A stretch of DNA of 32,067 nucleotides from assembly GCA_019113665.1 (NCBI GenBank), contig DXGW01000040.1:1-32067 (forward strand), given 5' to 3'. The position numbers and the translations under genes are program-made. The notes beneath the pieces were generated by a model. That model was not told where the DNA came from and made no database searches. It worked only from the letters and a program-made list of their open reading frames with translations. This stretch comes from Candidatus Alistipes excrementipullorum. GTDB lineage: Bacteria > Bacteroidota > Bacteroidia > Bacteroidales > Rikenellaceae. Each line of letters starts with the position of its first letter. The first letter of the stretch is position 1. Below are positions 23,911-32,067 of the stretch, piece after piece.

Positions 23911-25119
23911 TTATGCGTTCTTGACGAGATTGTATGTGTCGGTTGCGATGACCAGCTCCTCGTTGGTGGCGATGGTGGCTACCTTGACCTTCGAGTCGGG
24001 CGTCGAAAGTATGGCGTCGACACCGCGCGAACGGCTGTTGACCTCGTCGTCGAACTTCAGGCCCAGGAACTCCATGTTCGAGCATACGCTGCGGCGCAGG
24101 TCGGCCGAGTTCTCGCCGACACCGCCCGTGAAGATGATGAGGTCGACGCCTCCCATCTCGGCTGCATATTCGCCGATGAACTTCTTGACGCGCATGTAGT
24201 AGGCGTCGCGTGCAAGTATGGCGCGCTCGTTGCCCTCGTCGTATGCCTTGTCTATGTCGCGCATGTCGCTCGATATGTCGGTCATGCCCTGAACGCCCGA
24301 CTGCTTGTTCATCATGGTGTTCAGCTCGGCGTAGGTCATGTTTTCCTTCTCGCCGATGAAGGTGATGGCGCTGGCGTCGACATTGCCGCAGCGCGTGCCC
24401 ATGATCAGGCCGTCGAGCGGCGAGAAGCCCATCGACGTGTCGAACGACTTGCCGTTGAGCACGGCCGTAACAGATCCGCCGTTGCCGATGTGGCAGGTGA
24501 TTATCTTCGAGTTGTCGATGTCGAGGCCCGCAAGTTCGGCTCCGACCCTGGCCACGTATTTGTGGCTCGTGCCGTGGAACCCGTATTTGCGTACGCGGTA
24601 CTTCTCATAGTATTTGTGGGGCAGGGCGTACATGTAGTTGACAGCCGGAATCGTCTGGTGGAACGAGGTGTCGAAGACCGTGACCTGCGGAACCGACGGC
24701 AGTACCTTCTCGATCGAAAGCACGCCTTCGAGGTTGGCTGGATTGTGCAGCGGCGCGATCTCGAACAGCGAACGGATCTTCGCCTTGACGTCGTCGTTGA
24801 CGATGCAGCTTGCGGGGAAGAATTCGCCGCCGTGAGCCACGCGGTGACCTACGGCCTTGACCTCGTCGAGCGAGGCGATTACGCCGTGCTCACTGTCGGT
24901 GAGGGCGTCGAGTACGAGTTTGATGCCCGTTGTATGGTCGGGTATCGGCTGGTGAGTCTCATAGGGCGTCTTTCCGGTGGGCTTGTGCGTGAGAATGCCC
25001 TCGGGCAACCCGATGCGCTCGACCAGTCCCTTGGCCAGAAGCGATGAGTGGGCGTCGTCGATGTCGATGACCTGATACTTGATCGACGAACTGCCGCAGT
25101 TCAGAACCAATATTACCAT
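23911..25119 (-). CDS. ackA: Acetate kinase
   Basis: Acetyl phosphate + ADP to acetate + ATP. The 402-residue protein has the family signatures LVLNCGSSSIKYQ, GHRVAHGG, FDTSFHQTIP, RKYGFHGTSHKYV, CHIGNGGSVTA, MGFSPLDGLIMGTRCG and FTGGVGENS. This is a full-length standard AckA. No pta gene is adjacent; the next gene is Ptb-like, so either Ptb also supplies acetyl phosphate or pta lies elsewhere. A TATCTTTG -7 element precedes it on the minus strand. Confidence 0.96.
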   Translation of the reverse strand: MVILVLNCGSSSIKYQVIDIDDAHSSLLAKGLVERIGLPEGILTHKPTGKTPYETHQPIPDHTTGIKLVLDALTDSEHGVIASLDEVKAVGHRVAHGGEFFPASCIVNDDVKAKIRSLFEIAPLHNPANLEGVLSIEKVLPSVPQVTVFDTSFHQTIPAVNYMYALPHKYYEKYRVRKYGFHGTSHKYVARVGAELAGLDIDNSKIITCHIGNGGSVTAVLNGKSFDTSMGFSPLDGLIMGTRCGNVDASAITFIGEKENMTYAELNTMMNKQSGVQGMTDISSDMRDIDKAYDEGNERAILARDAYYMRVKKFIGEYAAEMGGVDLIIFTGGVGENSADLRRSVCSNMEFLGLKFDDEVNSRSRGVDAILSTPDSKVKVATIATNEELVIATDTYNLVKNA

Positions 25120-25195
25120 AATCTCTGTTTTTGTGTATTTGTTTGATTATTACTCTTCTATGTGTTGCATGCATTGCGTCGGCGCAAATGCAGTA

Positions 25196-25203
25196 CAAAG
25201 ATA
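25196..25203 (-). promoter_or_regulatory. ackA promoter -7 element
   Basis: TATCTTTG on the minus strand, 76 nt before the ackA ATG, in the 117-nt gap after the response-regulator gene. No clear -33 TTTG at the standard distance. It would allow ackA-ptb-buk to be transcribed independently of the regulator gene. Confidence 0.5.
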
Positions 25204-25236
25204 GCAAAATTTTCCCGATGCCTGCCGGCTTTCTCC

Positions 25237-25893
25237 CTATTTTTGGAATTTGTAGCCCAAACCCTTGACCGTGACTATGTGTCTGTCTCCGATTTTGCAG
25301 CGCAGGCGGCGTATGTGCACGTCGATGGTCCGGTCGCCTACGACCACGCTGCTGCCCCAGATGTGGGAGTATATCTCCTCGCGGGTGAAGAGCCTGCCCG
25401 GTTGCGAGTAGAGCAGGTCGAACAGCGCGAACTCCTTTCTGGGCAATGCGATTTCCGTGCCGTCGATCATTACCGTGTGGCGTTCGCGGCTGATCTCGAT
25501 GCCGCTCTCCGGCGCGGAGTCGTCGACGCGGCGCAGCAGCGCGTTGACGCGGCTCTTCAGCAGGGTCATTTTTATGGGTTTGGTGATATAGTCGTCGGCC
25601 CCGGCGTCGAATCCCGACAGTTGCGATTCGTCTTCGCCAAGCGCCGACAGGAACACGATAATCGCCCCGGACGTGGCCGGCAGCGCACGCAGTGCCCTGC
25701 ATGTCTGTACCCCGTCCATTACGGGCATCATCATGTCGAGCAGTATGAGGTGCGGACGGCATTCGGCTGCCGTCCTGACAGCCTCAGCTCCGTCGGTTGC
25801 CGTGTAGACTTCGTACCCCTCCTTCGACAGATTGTATCTGACAAACTCAAGTATGTCGGTTTCGTCGTCGACGAGCAATATGCGGTAGGCCAT
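25237..25893 (-). CDS. OmpR/PhoB-type response regulator
   Basis: The 218-residue regulator from ATG 25893 (MAYRILLVDDE) has a receiver domain (1-120) with the acidic pair, phospho-acceptor Asp in LLDMMMP, Ser in FLSAL, and Lys in TKPI, then a winged-helix DNA-binding domain (about 130-218, EFALFDLLYSQPGRLFTREE, RTIDVHIRRLR, VTVKGLGYKF). The frame is open to 25923 but the longer start has no conserved residues. No histidine kinase is adjacent, so the cognate sensor is unknown. Its location before ackA and divergent from the DUF349 gene hints at, but does not show, local control. Confidence 0.93.
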   Translation of the reverse strand: MAYRILLVDDETDILEFVRYNLSKEGYEVYTATDGAEAVRTAAECRPHLILLDMMMPVMDGVQTCRALRALPATSGAIIVFLSALGEDESQLSGFDAGADDYITKPIKMTLLKSRVNALLRRVDDSAPESGIEISRERHTVMIDGTEIALPRKEFALFDLLYSQPGRLFTREEIYSHIWGSSVVVGDRTIDVHIRRLRCKIGDRHIVTVKGLGYKFQK

Positions 25894-25911
25894 GGCTGAA
25901 CTCTTTTCCTG

Positions 25912-25919
25912 CGAAGATA
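25912..25919 (-). promoter_or_regulatory. Weak -7-like element before the response regulator
   Basis: Minus-strand TATCTTCG differs from TAnnTTTG by one base, 18 nt before the ATG at 25893. No matching -33 element is seen, so the call is tentative. Confidence 0.25.
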
Positions 25920-25963
25920 ACAAAAATCCCGAATAATTTTATGCCCGAACGGATAAAAATCGC

Positions 25964-25971
25964 TATCTTTG
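25964..25971 (+). promoter_or_regulatory. Promoter -7 element of the DUF349 gene
   Basis: TATCTTTG followed by CA, a typical Bacteroidota -7 element, lies 47 nt before ATG 26019. A transcript starting just after it could not use the in-frame ATG at 25941, which decides the start in favour of 26019. No convincing -33 box. Confidence 0.55.
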
Positions 25972-26018
25972 CACTGAACTATGCTTTATGGTATGGTGGA
26001 ATTAAAAAAGATTTAGTG

Positions 26019-28046
26019 ATGGCTGCCAAAAAAACTACTTTGACCGCTTCGGACGAGATAATCGTCAATGCCGAAGATATGCGACAGGAATCCGCAACGG
26101 AGCCCGTAGCAACCACAGAGAACGATATGAACGCCGGCAATGAGAATGCCGGAGTCGAGGCCCCGGCGGGCGATGCTGCCGGAAAACCTATTGCAGAGGA
26201 AGGGGCCGTATCCGCTCCGCAGGAGCAGACGACGGACGAAGCGCCGGTTGCGGCGGAGGAGGTGAGCGACGGCCCGGACGCCGATGAGGAGATCCCGGAA
26301 GGGGAACCCGATGCGGAGGAGGCCATGCAGGACTCCGTCGATGTACTTGCCGGAAAGAGCAAGGCCGAACTTGTCGAACTTTTCGAGAAGATTCTGGCCG
26401 AAAAGTCCGTGCAGGCCATACGCCGTGAGGTCGAGGCTCTGAAGGTGGCCTTCTACAAACTGCACCGCGCCGATGTCGAGGCTGCACGCAAGGCTTTTGC
26501 CGAACTCGAAGGCGAAGAGGCCGAGTTCGTGCCGCAGGTCGACGCCCTGGAGGTGAAGTTCAAGGACCTGTTGAAGGAGTACCGCCGCCGTCGCGATGAA
26601 TATACCGCCAACCTCGACCATGTCAAGGAGGAGAACTACAAGGCCAAACTGCAGATCATCGAGGAGCTGAAGGAGCTCGTCAACTCCGACGAGACGCTCA
26701 ATACGACCTTCGCCCGTTTCCGCGAACTGCAGCAGCGCTGGAAGGATATCGGCATGGTGCCGCAGCAGTATGTCAAGGACCTGTGGGAGACCTATGACCT
26801 GCATGTCGAGAATTTCTACAACTTCATCAAGATAAACAAGGAACTGCGCGATCTCGACCTGCGCAAGAACTACGAGACGAAACTCTCGCTGTGCGAACAG
26901 GCCGAGGCTCTCGCCGACGAGCCTTCGATCGTCGAGGCGTTCCATAAACTGCAGAAACTCCACGACGACTGGCGTGAGACGGGACCCGTGGCCAACGAGT
27001 ACAAGGAGCCTCTGTGGGAGCGTTTCAAGGAGGCATCGGCCCGTGTGAACAAACGCCACCAGGAGTTTTTCGAGAACATCAAGAAGGAGCAGGTGCACAA
27101 CCTCGAGCTCAAGGACGCCCTTTGCGTGAAGGCCGAGGCGCTGGCTTCGCAGAGCTACTCCACCCGCAAGGAGTGGAACCGTGCAAGCGAGAAGCTCCTC
27201 GACATACAGAAGGAGTGGAAAGGCATAGGTTTCGCGCCCCGCAAGGACAACAACCGCATATATGAGCGTTTCCGCGCCGCCTGCGACAAGTTCTTCGAAC
27301 TCAAGCGCGAGTTTTATTCGGGCGTGAAGGACGAGATGGACAACAACCTCAAGCTGAAGACCGAGATATGCGAGGCTGCCGAGGCCCTCAAGCAGAGCGA
27401 GGAGTGGAAGAAGGCAACCGACCGGCTCATATCGCTGCAGGCCCGCTGGAAGGAGATAGGCCCCGTATCGCGCCGCTATTCCGATGCCGTATGGAAGCGT
27501 TTCCGTGCAGCCTGCGACGAGTTCTTCGATCGCAAGGCCAAGCATTTCGCTTCGGTAGACGGCGAGTACGACGAGAACCTCTCCCGCAAGAAGGCCCTTC
27601 TTGAGGAGATGAAGACCGCCGACGTAAAGGAGGGCGGATACGACATGATCAAGGAGTTCCAGCGCCGCTGGAGCGAGATAGGTTTCGTGCCCATCAAGTT
27701 CAAGGAGCAGATGCAGAAGCAGTACAAGGAGGCGCTCGACCGCCTGTTCGGTGAATTGCGCGGCTCGGAGCACGACCGTTCGATCAACCGCTTCAAGGAC
27801 AAGATCTCGTCGATGAAGGCGACGGGCGACAAGCGCCTGCGTACCGAACGTGACCGCCTCTACAACAAGGTGCGCCAGCTGGAGCAGGAGATAGCGCTCC
27901 TCGAAAACAACATAGGATTCTTCTCCAAGTCGAAGAACACCGAGTCCATGATCGCCGACGTGAAGGCCAAGATCGAAAAAGCCAAACGCGAGATGAACGA
28001 AGCCATCGAGAAGGTGAAGATGATCGACGAAAACAAGGAACAGTAA
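26019..28046 (+). CDS. DUF349 repeat protein, function unknown
   Basis: The 675-residue, presumably cytoplasmic protein has an acidic, low-complexity N-terminus (to about 100, rich in Ala, Glu, Asp, Pro), then five tandem DUF349 repeats with the signature W-K/R-x-I/T-G-x-x-P: RWKDIGMVP, DWRETGPVA, EWKGIGFAP, RWKEIGPVS and RWSEIGFVP. A basic, coiled-coil C-terminus follows (about 610-675, VRQLEQEIALLE, IEKAKREMNEAIEK). No enzyme motif, signal peptide or membrane helix is visible. DUF349 proteins are widespread in Bacteroidota and Actinobacteria but have no settled function that I know. pyrG follows 36 nt downstream. Start chosen as ATG 26019, giving MAAKKTT, because the promoter lies after the longer frame's start. 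Confidence 0.88.
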   Translation: MAAKKTTLTASDEIIVNAEDMRQESATEPVATTENDMNAGNENAGVEAPAGDAAGKPIAEEGAVSAPQEQTTDEAPVAAEEVSDGPDADEEIPEGEPDAEEAMQDSVDVLAGKSKAELVELFEKILAEKSVQAIRREVEALKVAFYKLHRADVEAARKAFAELEGEEAEFVPQVDALEVKFKDLLKEYRRRRDEYTANLDHVKEENYKAKLQIIEELKELVNSDETLNTTFARFRELQQRWKDIGMVPQQYVKDLWETYDLHVENFYNFIKINKELRDLDLRKNYETKLSLCEQAEALADEPSIVEAFHKLQKLHDDWRETGPVANEYKEPLWERFKEASARVNKRHQEFFENIKKEQVHNLELKDALCVKAEALASQSYSTRKEWNRASEKLLDIQKEWKGIGFAPRKDNNRIYERFRAACDKFFELKREFYSGVKDEMDNNLKLKTEICEAAEALKQSEEWKKATDRLISLQARWKEIGPVSRRYSDAVWKRFRAACDEFFDRKAKHFASVDGEYDENLSRKKALLEEMKTADVKEGGYDMIKEFQRRWSEIGFVPIKFKEQMQKQYKEALDRLFGELRGSEHDRSINRFKDKISSMKATGDKRLRTERDRLYNKVRQLEQEIALLENNIGFFSKSKNTESMIADVKAKIEKAKREMNEAIEKVKMIDENKEQ

Positions 28047-28082
28047 AACATCAAAGCATACAAAGGATTCTAAATTCAGATT

Positions 28083-29708
28083 ATGAAACTGTCAAAGCCA
28101 AAGTATATTTTTGTTACGGGCGGCGTGGCTTCGTCGCTGGGCAAAGGCATAATATCGGCGTCGGTTGCGCGTCTGCTGCAGGCCCGCGGGTATTCGGTAA
28201 CGATACAGAAACTCGATCCGTATATCAATATCGACCCGGGTACGCTGAACCCATACGAGCACGGCGAGTGCTATGTAACCGAAGACGGTACCGAAACGGA
28301 CCTCGACCTGGGACACTACGAGCGCTTCACGTCGATAACCACATCGAAAGCCAACAACGTCACCACCGGCAAAATATACAAGAGCGTCATCGAGAAGGAG
28401 CGCAAGGGCGAATTTCTCGGCAAGACCGTGCAGGTGATCCCCCACATCACGGACGAGATCAAGCGTCGCATACAGATGGTGGGGCTGAACAGCAACTATG
28501 ACGTGATAATCACCGAGATAGGCGGTACGGTGGGCGATATCGAGTCGCTGCCCTTCATCGAGTCGGTGCGCCAGCTGCGCTATTCGCTCGGATATCAGAA
28601 TACGGCACTCATTCACCTTACGCTCATTCCATACATGGCGGCTGCCGGAGAGCTGAAGACAAAACCCACGCAGCATTCGGTCAAGGCCCTGCTCGAAAAC
28701 GGTCTGCAGCCCGATATCCTGGTGCTGCGCACCGAGCACCCGCTGACCCCGACCATAAAGCGCAAGGTGGCACTCTTCTGCAATGTGCTGCCCGAAGCCG
28801 TAATCGAGTCGCGCGACATGCCGACGATATACGAAGTGCCGCTCCGCATGCGTGAACAACGCCTCGACGAAGTGGTGCTTCAGCGTTTGGGCCTGCCGGT
28901 CGAGGGCGATGTCGACCTGACGGCATGGAGCGATTTCGTCGACAAGATAAAGCACCCGAAATACAGAATCGACATTGCTCTGGTGGGTAAGTACACCGAG
29001 TTGCCCGATGCATACAAGTCGATCTCGGAATCGTTCATACACGCCGGTGCCGTGAACAACTGCAAGGTGAAGCTCACCTATGTGAACTCCGAGAAACTCA
29101 ACGCCGGAAACGTTGAGGAGACTCTGGGCAAGATGGCCGGCATACTCGTGGCTCCCGGATTCGGCAACCGCGGTATCGAGGGCAAGATCGTCGCTGTGAA
29201 ATTTGCGCGCGAACACAAGATTCCGTTCCTCGGAATATGCCTCGGAATGCAGTGCGCCGTCATAGAGTTCGCCCGTGACGTGCTCGGCCTCAAGGACGCA
29301 AACTCGAGCGAGATGGAGGTTACGAAACACCCCGTGATCGACCTTATGGAGGAGCAGAAGGGCGTTACGGCCAAGGGCGGAACGATGCGTTTGGGCGGTT
29401 ACCCCTGTGAACTCAAGGAGGGCTCGAAGGTCGCCGAGGCTTACGGTACGACGCATATCGTCGAGCGCCACCGTCACCGTTACGAGTTCAACAACGAATA
29501 TCTCGAACAGTTCGAGGCTGCCGGCATGAAGGCCGTCGGCGTGAACCCCGAAACGGGACTGGTCGAGGTTATCGAGGTCGAAAACCACCCGTGGTTCGTC
29601 GGTACGCAGTTCCACCCCGAGTACAAGAGTACGGTGGAGCGCCCGCACCCGCTGTTCGTGGCTTTCGTGGCAAACGCAATGAAATTCAGCAATATTAAAA
29701 AAGAGTAG
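28083..29708 (+). CDS. pyrG: CTP synthase
   Basis: UTP + glutamine + ATP to CTP. The 541-residue enzyme has the N-terminal synthetase domain (GGVASSLGKGI P-loop, KLDPYINIDPGT, EIGGTVGDIES) and a C-terminal class I glutamine amidotransferase with nucleophile Cys386 in GICLGMQCA and His-Glu in FHPEYKST near the end. All catalytic residues appear intact, in contrast to the glutaminase of NadE in this window. Length is standard. It is followed by a probable terminator and then yidC. Confidence 0.97.
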   Translation: MKLSKPKYIFVTGGVASSLGKGIISASVARLLQARGYSVTIQKLDPYINIDPGTLNPYEHGECYVTEDGTETDLDLGHYERFTSITTSKANNVTTGKIYKSVIEKERKGEFLGKTVQVIPHITDEIKRRIQMVGLNSNYDVIITEIGGTVGDIESLPFIESVRQLRYSLGYQNTALIHLTLIPYMAAAGELKTKPTQHSVKALLENGLQPDILVLRTEHPLTPTIKRKVALFCNVLPEAVIESRDMPTIYEVPLRMREQRLDEVVLQRLGLPVEGDVDLTAWSDFVDKIKHPKYRIDIALVGKYTELPDAYKSISESFIHAGAVNNCKVKLTYVNSEKLNAGNVEETLGKMAGILVAPGFGNRGIEGKIVAVKFAREHKIPFLGICLGMQCAVIEFARDVLGLKDANSSEMEVTKHPVIDLMEEQKGVTAKGGTMRLGGYPCELKEGSKVAEAYGTTHIVERHRHRYEFNNEYLEQFEAAGMKAVGVNPETGLVEVIEVENHPWFVGTQFHPEYKSTVERPHPLFVAFVANAMKFSNIKKE

Positions 29709-29721
29709 AAACAAGCTATCA

Positions 29722-29768
29722 GGGGCGGAGCTGCCGTGAAATGACGACAGCCCCGCCCATCGTCTTTT
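29722..29768 (+). terminator. Probable intrinsic terminator after pyrG
   Basis: Imperfect 15-bp stem (29723-29737 with 29744-29758, two mismatches) closed by a short loop, followed at 29764-29768 by CTTTT. It lies just before yidC, so partial read-through is possible. Confidence 0.5.
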
Positions 29769-29771
29769 GAC

Positions 29772-31727
29772 ATGGACAAGAAATCTATTATAGGAATAAT
29801 CCTTACGGGCCTTATATTCGTAGGCTTCGCGGTATATACAACCAAAGAACAGCAGAAATACCAGAAACAGTTGGCCGAGTACAACGCCTACATGGCCAAA
29901 CAGCAGCAACAGCAGAACCTTCTCGACGCGGAATCGGCCGAAACCGCAGCCGAGGCCGTGCAAACCGAAACCGAAGTGTCGCCCGAAGAGCGTGCCGCAA
30001 TGGAGAAGGTTGCCCGTTACGGCGAAACCCTTGCCGCATACCGTGACCGCGAACCGCAGACGGTGACTGTCGAGAATGAGTTCCTCAAGCTCGACTTCTC
30101 GACCCGCGGCGGTCAGATCATCAATGCCGAACTCAAGGAGTACACCAAATACGCCCCCAAGGGCGAACGTAACGAACGTGTGCGCCTCTTCGATCCGGCT
30201 ACGGCCCGTTTCGACATGTCGTTCTATGTCAAGAACGGCACCAACAACGTGAAGGTGAATACCTCGGAGTACGATTTCGAGGTGCTGCCCCTTGAGGCCA
30301 ACGATTCGCTGCAGCGTCTGACGATGCGCCTGCCTGTGGCCGAGGGCGCATACTTCACATATGTATATACCGTCCACAACGGCACCGATCCCGAGCGCGA
30401 CTACCTTGTCGACCTCGACGTGCACCTCGAAAACATGGCGCCGGTTATGTCGAAGCAGAGCAGCCTCGGCATAATGTGGAGCAATACGTCGTACCAGAAC
30501 GAGCGCGGCTTCCAGAACGAGAATACCTATACGACCGTGGCATACAGACTGCCCAAGGAGAGCTCAATATCCGACATAGGCATGAGCGAGGAGGGGCGCG
30601 AGGAGGAGGTCAGCTCGTCGGTCAACTGGGTGGCGTTCAAGCAGCAGTTCTTCTCGTCGGTGCTTATCGCCAGGTCCAACTTTACATATGCCGACATGTC
30701 GTTCGACACATGCAAGCCCGGCTCGGGATACATAAAGGACTTCATGGCCGAGATGTCGGTGCCCTACAATGCCGAAACCGACGGATACAACTTCGCTTTC
30801 TACCTCGGCCCGAACAAGTATGCGATACTGAAGAACATTACCGATGAAAACGGCGACAAGATTGCGCTCGAACGACTCATTCCCCTGGGCTGGGGTATCT
30901 TCGGCTGGGTGAACCGCTGGGTGACAATCCCGGTATTCGACTTCCTGCGTCAGTACATCTCGTCGTTCGGCATAATCATTCTGATACTGGCCATACTCGT
31001 CAAGCTCGTCATCTCGCCGCTGACATACAAGAGCTACCTGTCGAGCGCCAAGATGCGCGTCATCAAACCCGAGATGGACGCCCTCAATGCCAAGTATCCC
31101 AATCCGGACGACGCAATGAAGAAACAGCAGGCGATGATGGACCTCTACAAGAAGGCCGGCATCAATCCCCTGGGAGGCTGCCTGCCGATGCTTATACAGA
31201 TGCCCATAATCATCGCGCTGTTCCGTTTCTTCCCCGCTTCGATCGAGTTGCGCGAGCAGCCGTTCCTGTGGTCCGACGACCTGTCGTCGTATGACAGCGT
31301 GCTCAACCTGCCGTTCAACATTCCGTTCTACGGCGACCATGTGAGCCTCTTCGCGCTGCTCATGGCCGGCATGCTCTTCTTCTTCTCGTATGTGAACTAC
31401 AAGCAGACGGCTTCGGGTCAGCCCCAGATGGTGGGAATGAAGTTCATGATGGTCTACCTCATGCCGCTGATCACGCTCTTCTGGTTCAACAACTATTCGA
31501 GCGGTCTGTGTTTCTATTACTTCCTGACGACGGCCCTCTCGCTGGTTCAGACATACGCCATACGCTACATGATGGACGACAACAAGATCCATGCGATGAT
31601 CCAGGCCAATGCCGCCAAGAAGGGCAACGGCAAGAAATCGAAGTTCCAGCAGCGTTACGAGGAGATCATGCGCCAGCAGGAGCAGATGATGAAGCAGCAG
31701 AACGCCCAGAAGGGCAAACGCAAATAG
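29772..31727 (+). CDS. yidC: Membrane protein insertase YidC
   Basis: Inserts and folds inner-membrane proteins with or without SecYEG. The 651-residue, Gram-negative-type protein has an N-terminal membrane anchor (about 5-22), a large periplasmic beta-domain (about 80-350) and the conserved five-helix core from about 385 (LVKLVISPLTYKSYLSSAKM with the conserved hydrophilic-groove Arg in KMRVIKPEM, GGCLPMLIQMPI, FFFSYVNYKQTA, NYSSGLCFYYFLT). The C-terminal tail is Lys/Gln-rich (ribosome-binding). In many Bacteroidota pyrG and yidC are neighbours, as here. Confidence 0.97.
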   Translation: MDKKSIIGIILTGLIFVGFAVYTTKEQQKYQKQLAEYNAYMAKQQQQQNLLDAESAETAAEAVQTETEVSPEERAAMEKVARYGETLAAYRDREPQTVTVENEFLKLDFSTRGGQIINAELKEYTKYAPKGERNERVRLFDPATARFDMSFYVKNGTNNVKVNTSEYDFEVLPLEANDSLQRLTMRLPVAEGAYFTYVYTVHNGTDPERDYLVDLDVHLENMAPVMSKQSSLGIMWSNTSYQNERGFQNENTYTTVAYRLPKESSISDIGMSEEGREEEVSSSVNWVAFKQQFFSSVLIARSNFTYADMSFDTCKPGSGYIKDFMAEMSVPYNAETDGYNFAFYLGPNKYAILKNITDENGDKIALERLIPLGWGIFGWVNRWVTIPVFDFLRQYISSFGIIILILAILVKLVISPLTYKSYLSSAKMRVIKPEMDALNAKYPNPDDAMKKQQAMMDLYKKAGINPLGGCLPMLIQMPIIIALFRFFPASIELREQPFLWSDDLSSYDSVLNLPFNIPFYGDHVSLFALLMAGMLFFFSYVNYKQTASGQPQMVGMKFMMVYLMPLITLFWFNNYSSGLCFYYFLTTALSLVQTYAIRYMMDDNKIHAMIQANAAKKGNGKKSKFQQRYEEIMRQQEQMMKQQNAQKGKRK

Positions 31728-31734
31728 CGGCAGG

Positions 31735-32067
31735 GTGGCTTTCGCAAACTCCATATCAAACGACGAGCTGGCATTGTTGCCGGCGGCGCAGTTCGACGGC
31801 GACATAGTCGTGGTCGACACCGAACCTGCGCTGGTCGAGGCATGCCGGTACCTTTCGCAGCAGCATGTGCTCGGATTCGATACCGAGACGCGCCCTTCGT
31901 TCAAGGTCGGGGTGTCGTACAAAGTGGCTCTGCTGCAGCTGTCGACTTATGACCGCTGCTATCTGATACGTCTGTGCAACGTTAAACCGGTGCAGAAACT
32001 CATCAGCATACTCCAGCGGAGCGACATAGTCAAGATAGGTACGGACGTGACGGGCGACATTCGTTCG
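31735..32067 (+). CDS. DEDD-type 3'-5' exonuclease (3' end cut by window)
   Basis: The frame is open from GTG 31735 (7 nt after yidC) to the last base: 111 codons with no stop. It shows the first DEDD exonuclease motif FDTETRP with Asp49 and Glu51, followed by YKVALLQLSTYDRCYLI and VKIGTDVTGDIRS, which matches the second exonuclease motif region. This fits the 3'_5'_exonuc domain shared with RNase D and Werner exonuclease; Bacteroidota carry a stand-alone version of about 200 residues next to yidC in my recollection. RNA or DNA substrate cannot be told. A helical HRDC domain, if present, would lie beyond the window. Confidence 0.85.
   Translation, partial: MAFANSISNDELALLPAAQFDGDIVVVDTEPALVEACRYLSQQHVLGFDTETRPSFKVGVSYKVALLQLSTYDRCYLIRLCNVKPVQKLISILQRSDIVKIGTDVTGDIRS

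Noticed and set aside
26013-27773. 586-codon antisense frame opposite the DUF349 gene, Leu/Val-rich
   Set aside because: The Leu-rich composition is the complement of Glu/Lys-rich coiled-coil codons (GAG/AAG read as CTC/CTT); not a membrane protein gene.
28092-30425. 777-codon antisense frame opposite pyrG and the start of yidC
   Set aside because: Same reasoning: low-complexity composition, no family resemblance, complete overlap with two well-supported genes.
1-32067. Search for tRNA, rRNA, CRISPR arrays, insertion sequences, attachment sites and riboswitches
   Set aside because: The intergenic gaps are short (220 nt at most) and reading them showed no cloverleaf, repeat-spacer array, transposase or riboswitch-like conserved core, including upstream of thiL and queE.

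Overview
The window looks like an ordinary chromosomal housekeeping segment of a fairly GC-rich member of the Bacteroidota. An Alistipes-like Rikenellaceae bacterium is my best guess. The reasons are the protein families (Bacteroidota-type pyruvate kinase, a DUF349 repeat protein, RseC fused to an rnfBCDGEA operon, a GH3-family protein, DivIC/FtsB), the mostly weak Shine-Dalgarno sites, and several intergenic matches to the Bacteroidota promoter -7 element TAnnTTTG. The genus is inference. I see no rRNA, tRNA, CRISPR array, insertion sequence or phage gene, and no gene-free stretch longer than about 220 bases.

Left part (1-8.4 kb, mostly + strand): the 3' part of cysQ ends at a bidirectional hairpin terminator that it shares with a convergent small cysteine-rich membrane protein. 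That protein and trkA are divergent and share an 18-bp perfect palindrome carrying a -7 element on each strand. trkA is followed by a GH3-like adenylating enzyme, a deoxynucleoside kinase, an RsmF-type rRNA methyltransferase, a MerR regulator, a Nif3-family protein and a coiled-coil zinc-ribbon protein. A strong terminator at 8356-8399 closes this block.

Middle (8.5-18.3 kb, + strand): nadE starts from its own promoter and is followed closely by rseC and rnfBCDGEA, the membrane ferredoxin:NAD+ oxidoreductase. NAD synthesis and an NAD-reducing ion pump therefore probably share a transcript. The NadE nitrilase-like domain appears to have lost its catalytic cysteine (Gly141), which is the most notable biochemical oddity in the window. 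A second block follows: hpt, queE, a DivIC/FtsB-like division protein and thiL.

Right-centre (18.3-25.9 kb, - strand): read in transcription order, an OmpR-type response regulator is followed by ackA, ptb, buk, aroQ, pyk and a polysaccharide flippase. ackA-ptb-buk with pyk suggests acyl-phosphate ATP generation in fermentation (acetate and butyrate or branched acids). Two hairpins lie between ackA/ptb and ptb/buk.

Right end (25.9-32 kb, + strand): a DUF349 repeat protein, pyrG, yidC and the 5' part of a DEDD-type 3'-5' exonuclease cut by the window edge. I did not find a clearly new biological system. The items most worth checking are the apparent dead glutaminase of NadE, the thiol-rich small membrane protein with its palindromic divergent promoter, the GH3 enzyme, and the intra-operon hairpins in the acyl-kinase cluster.
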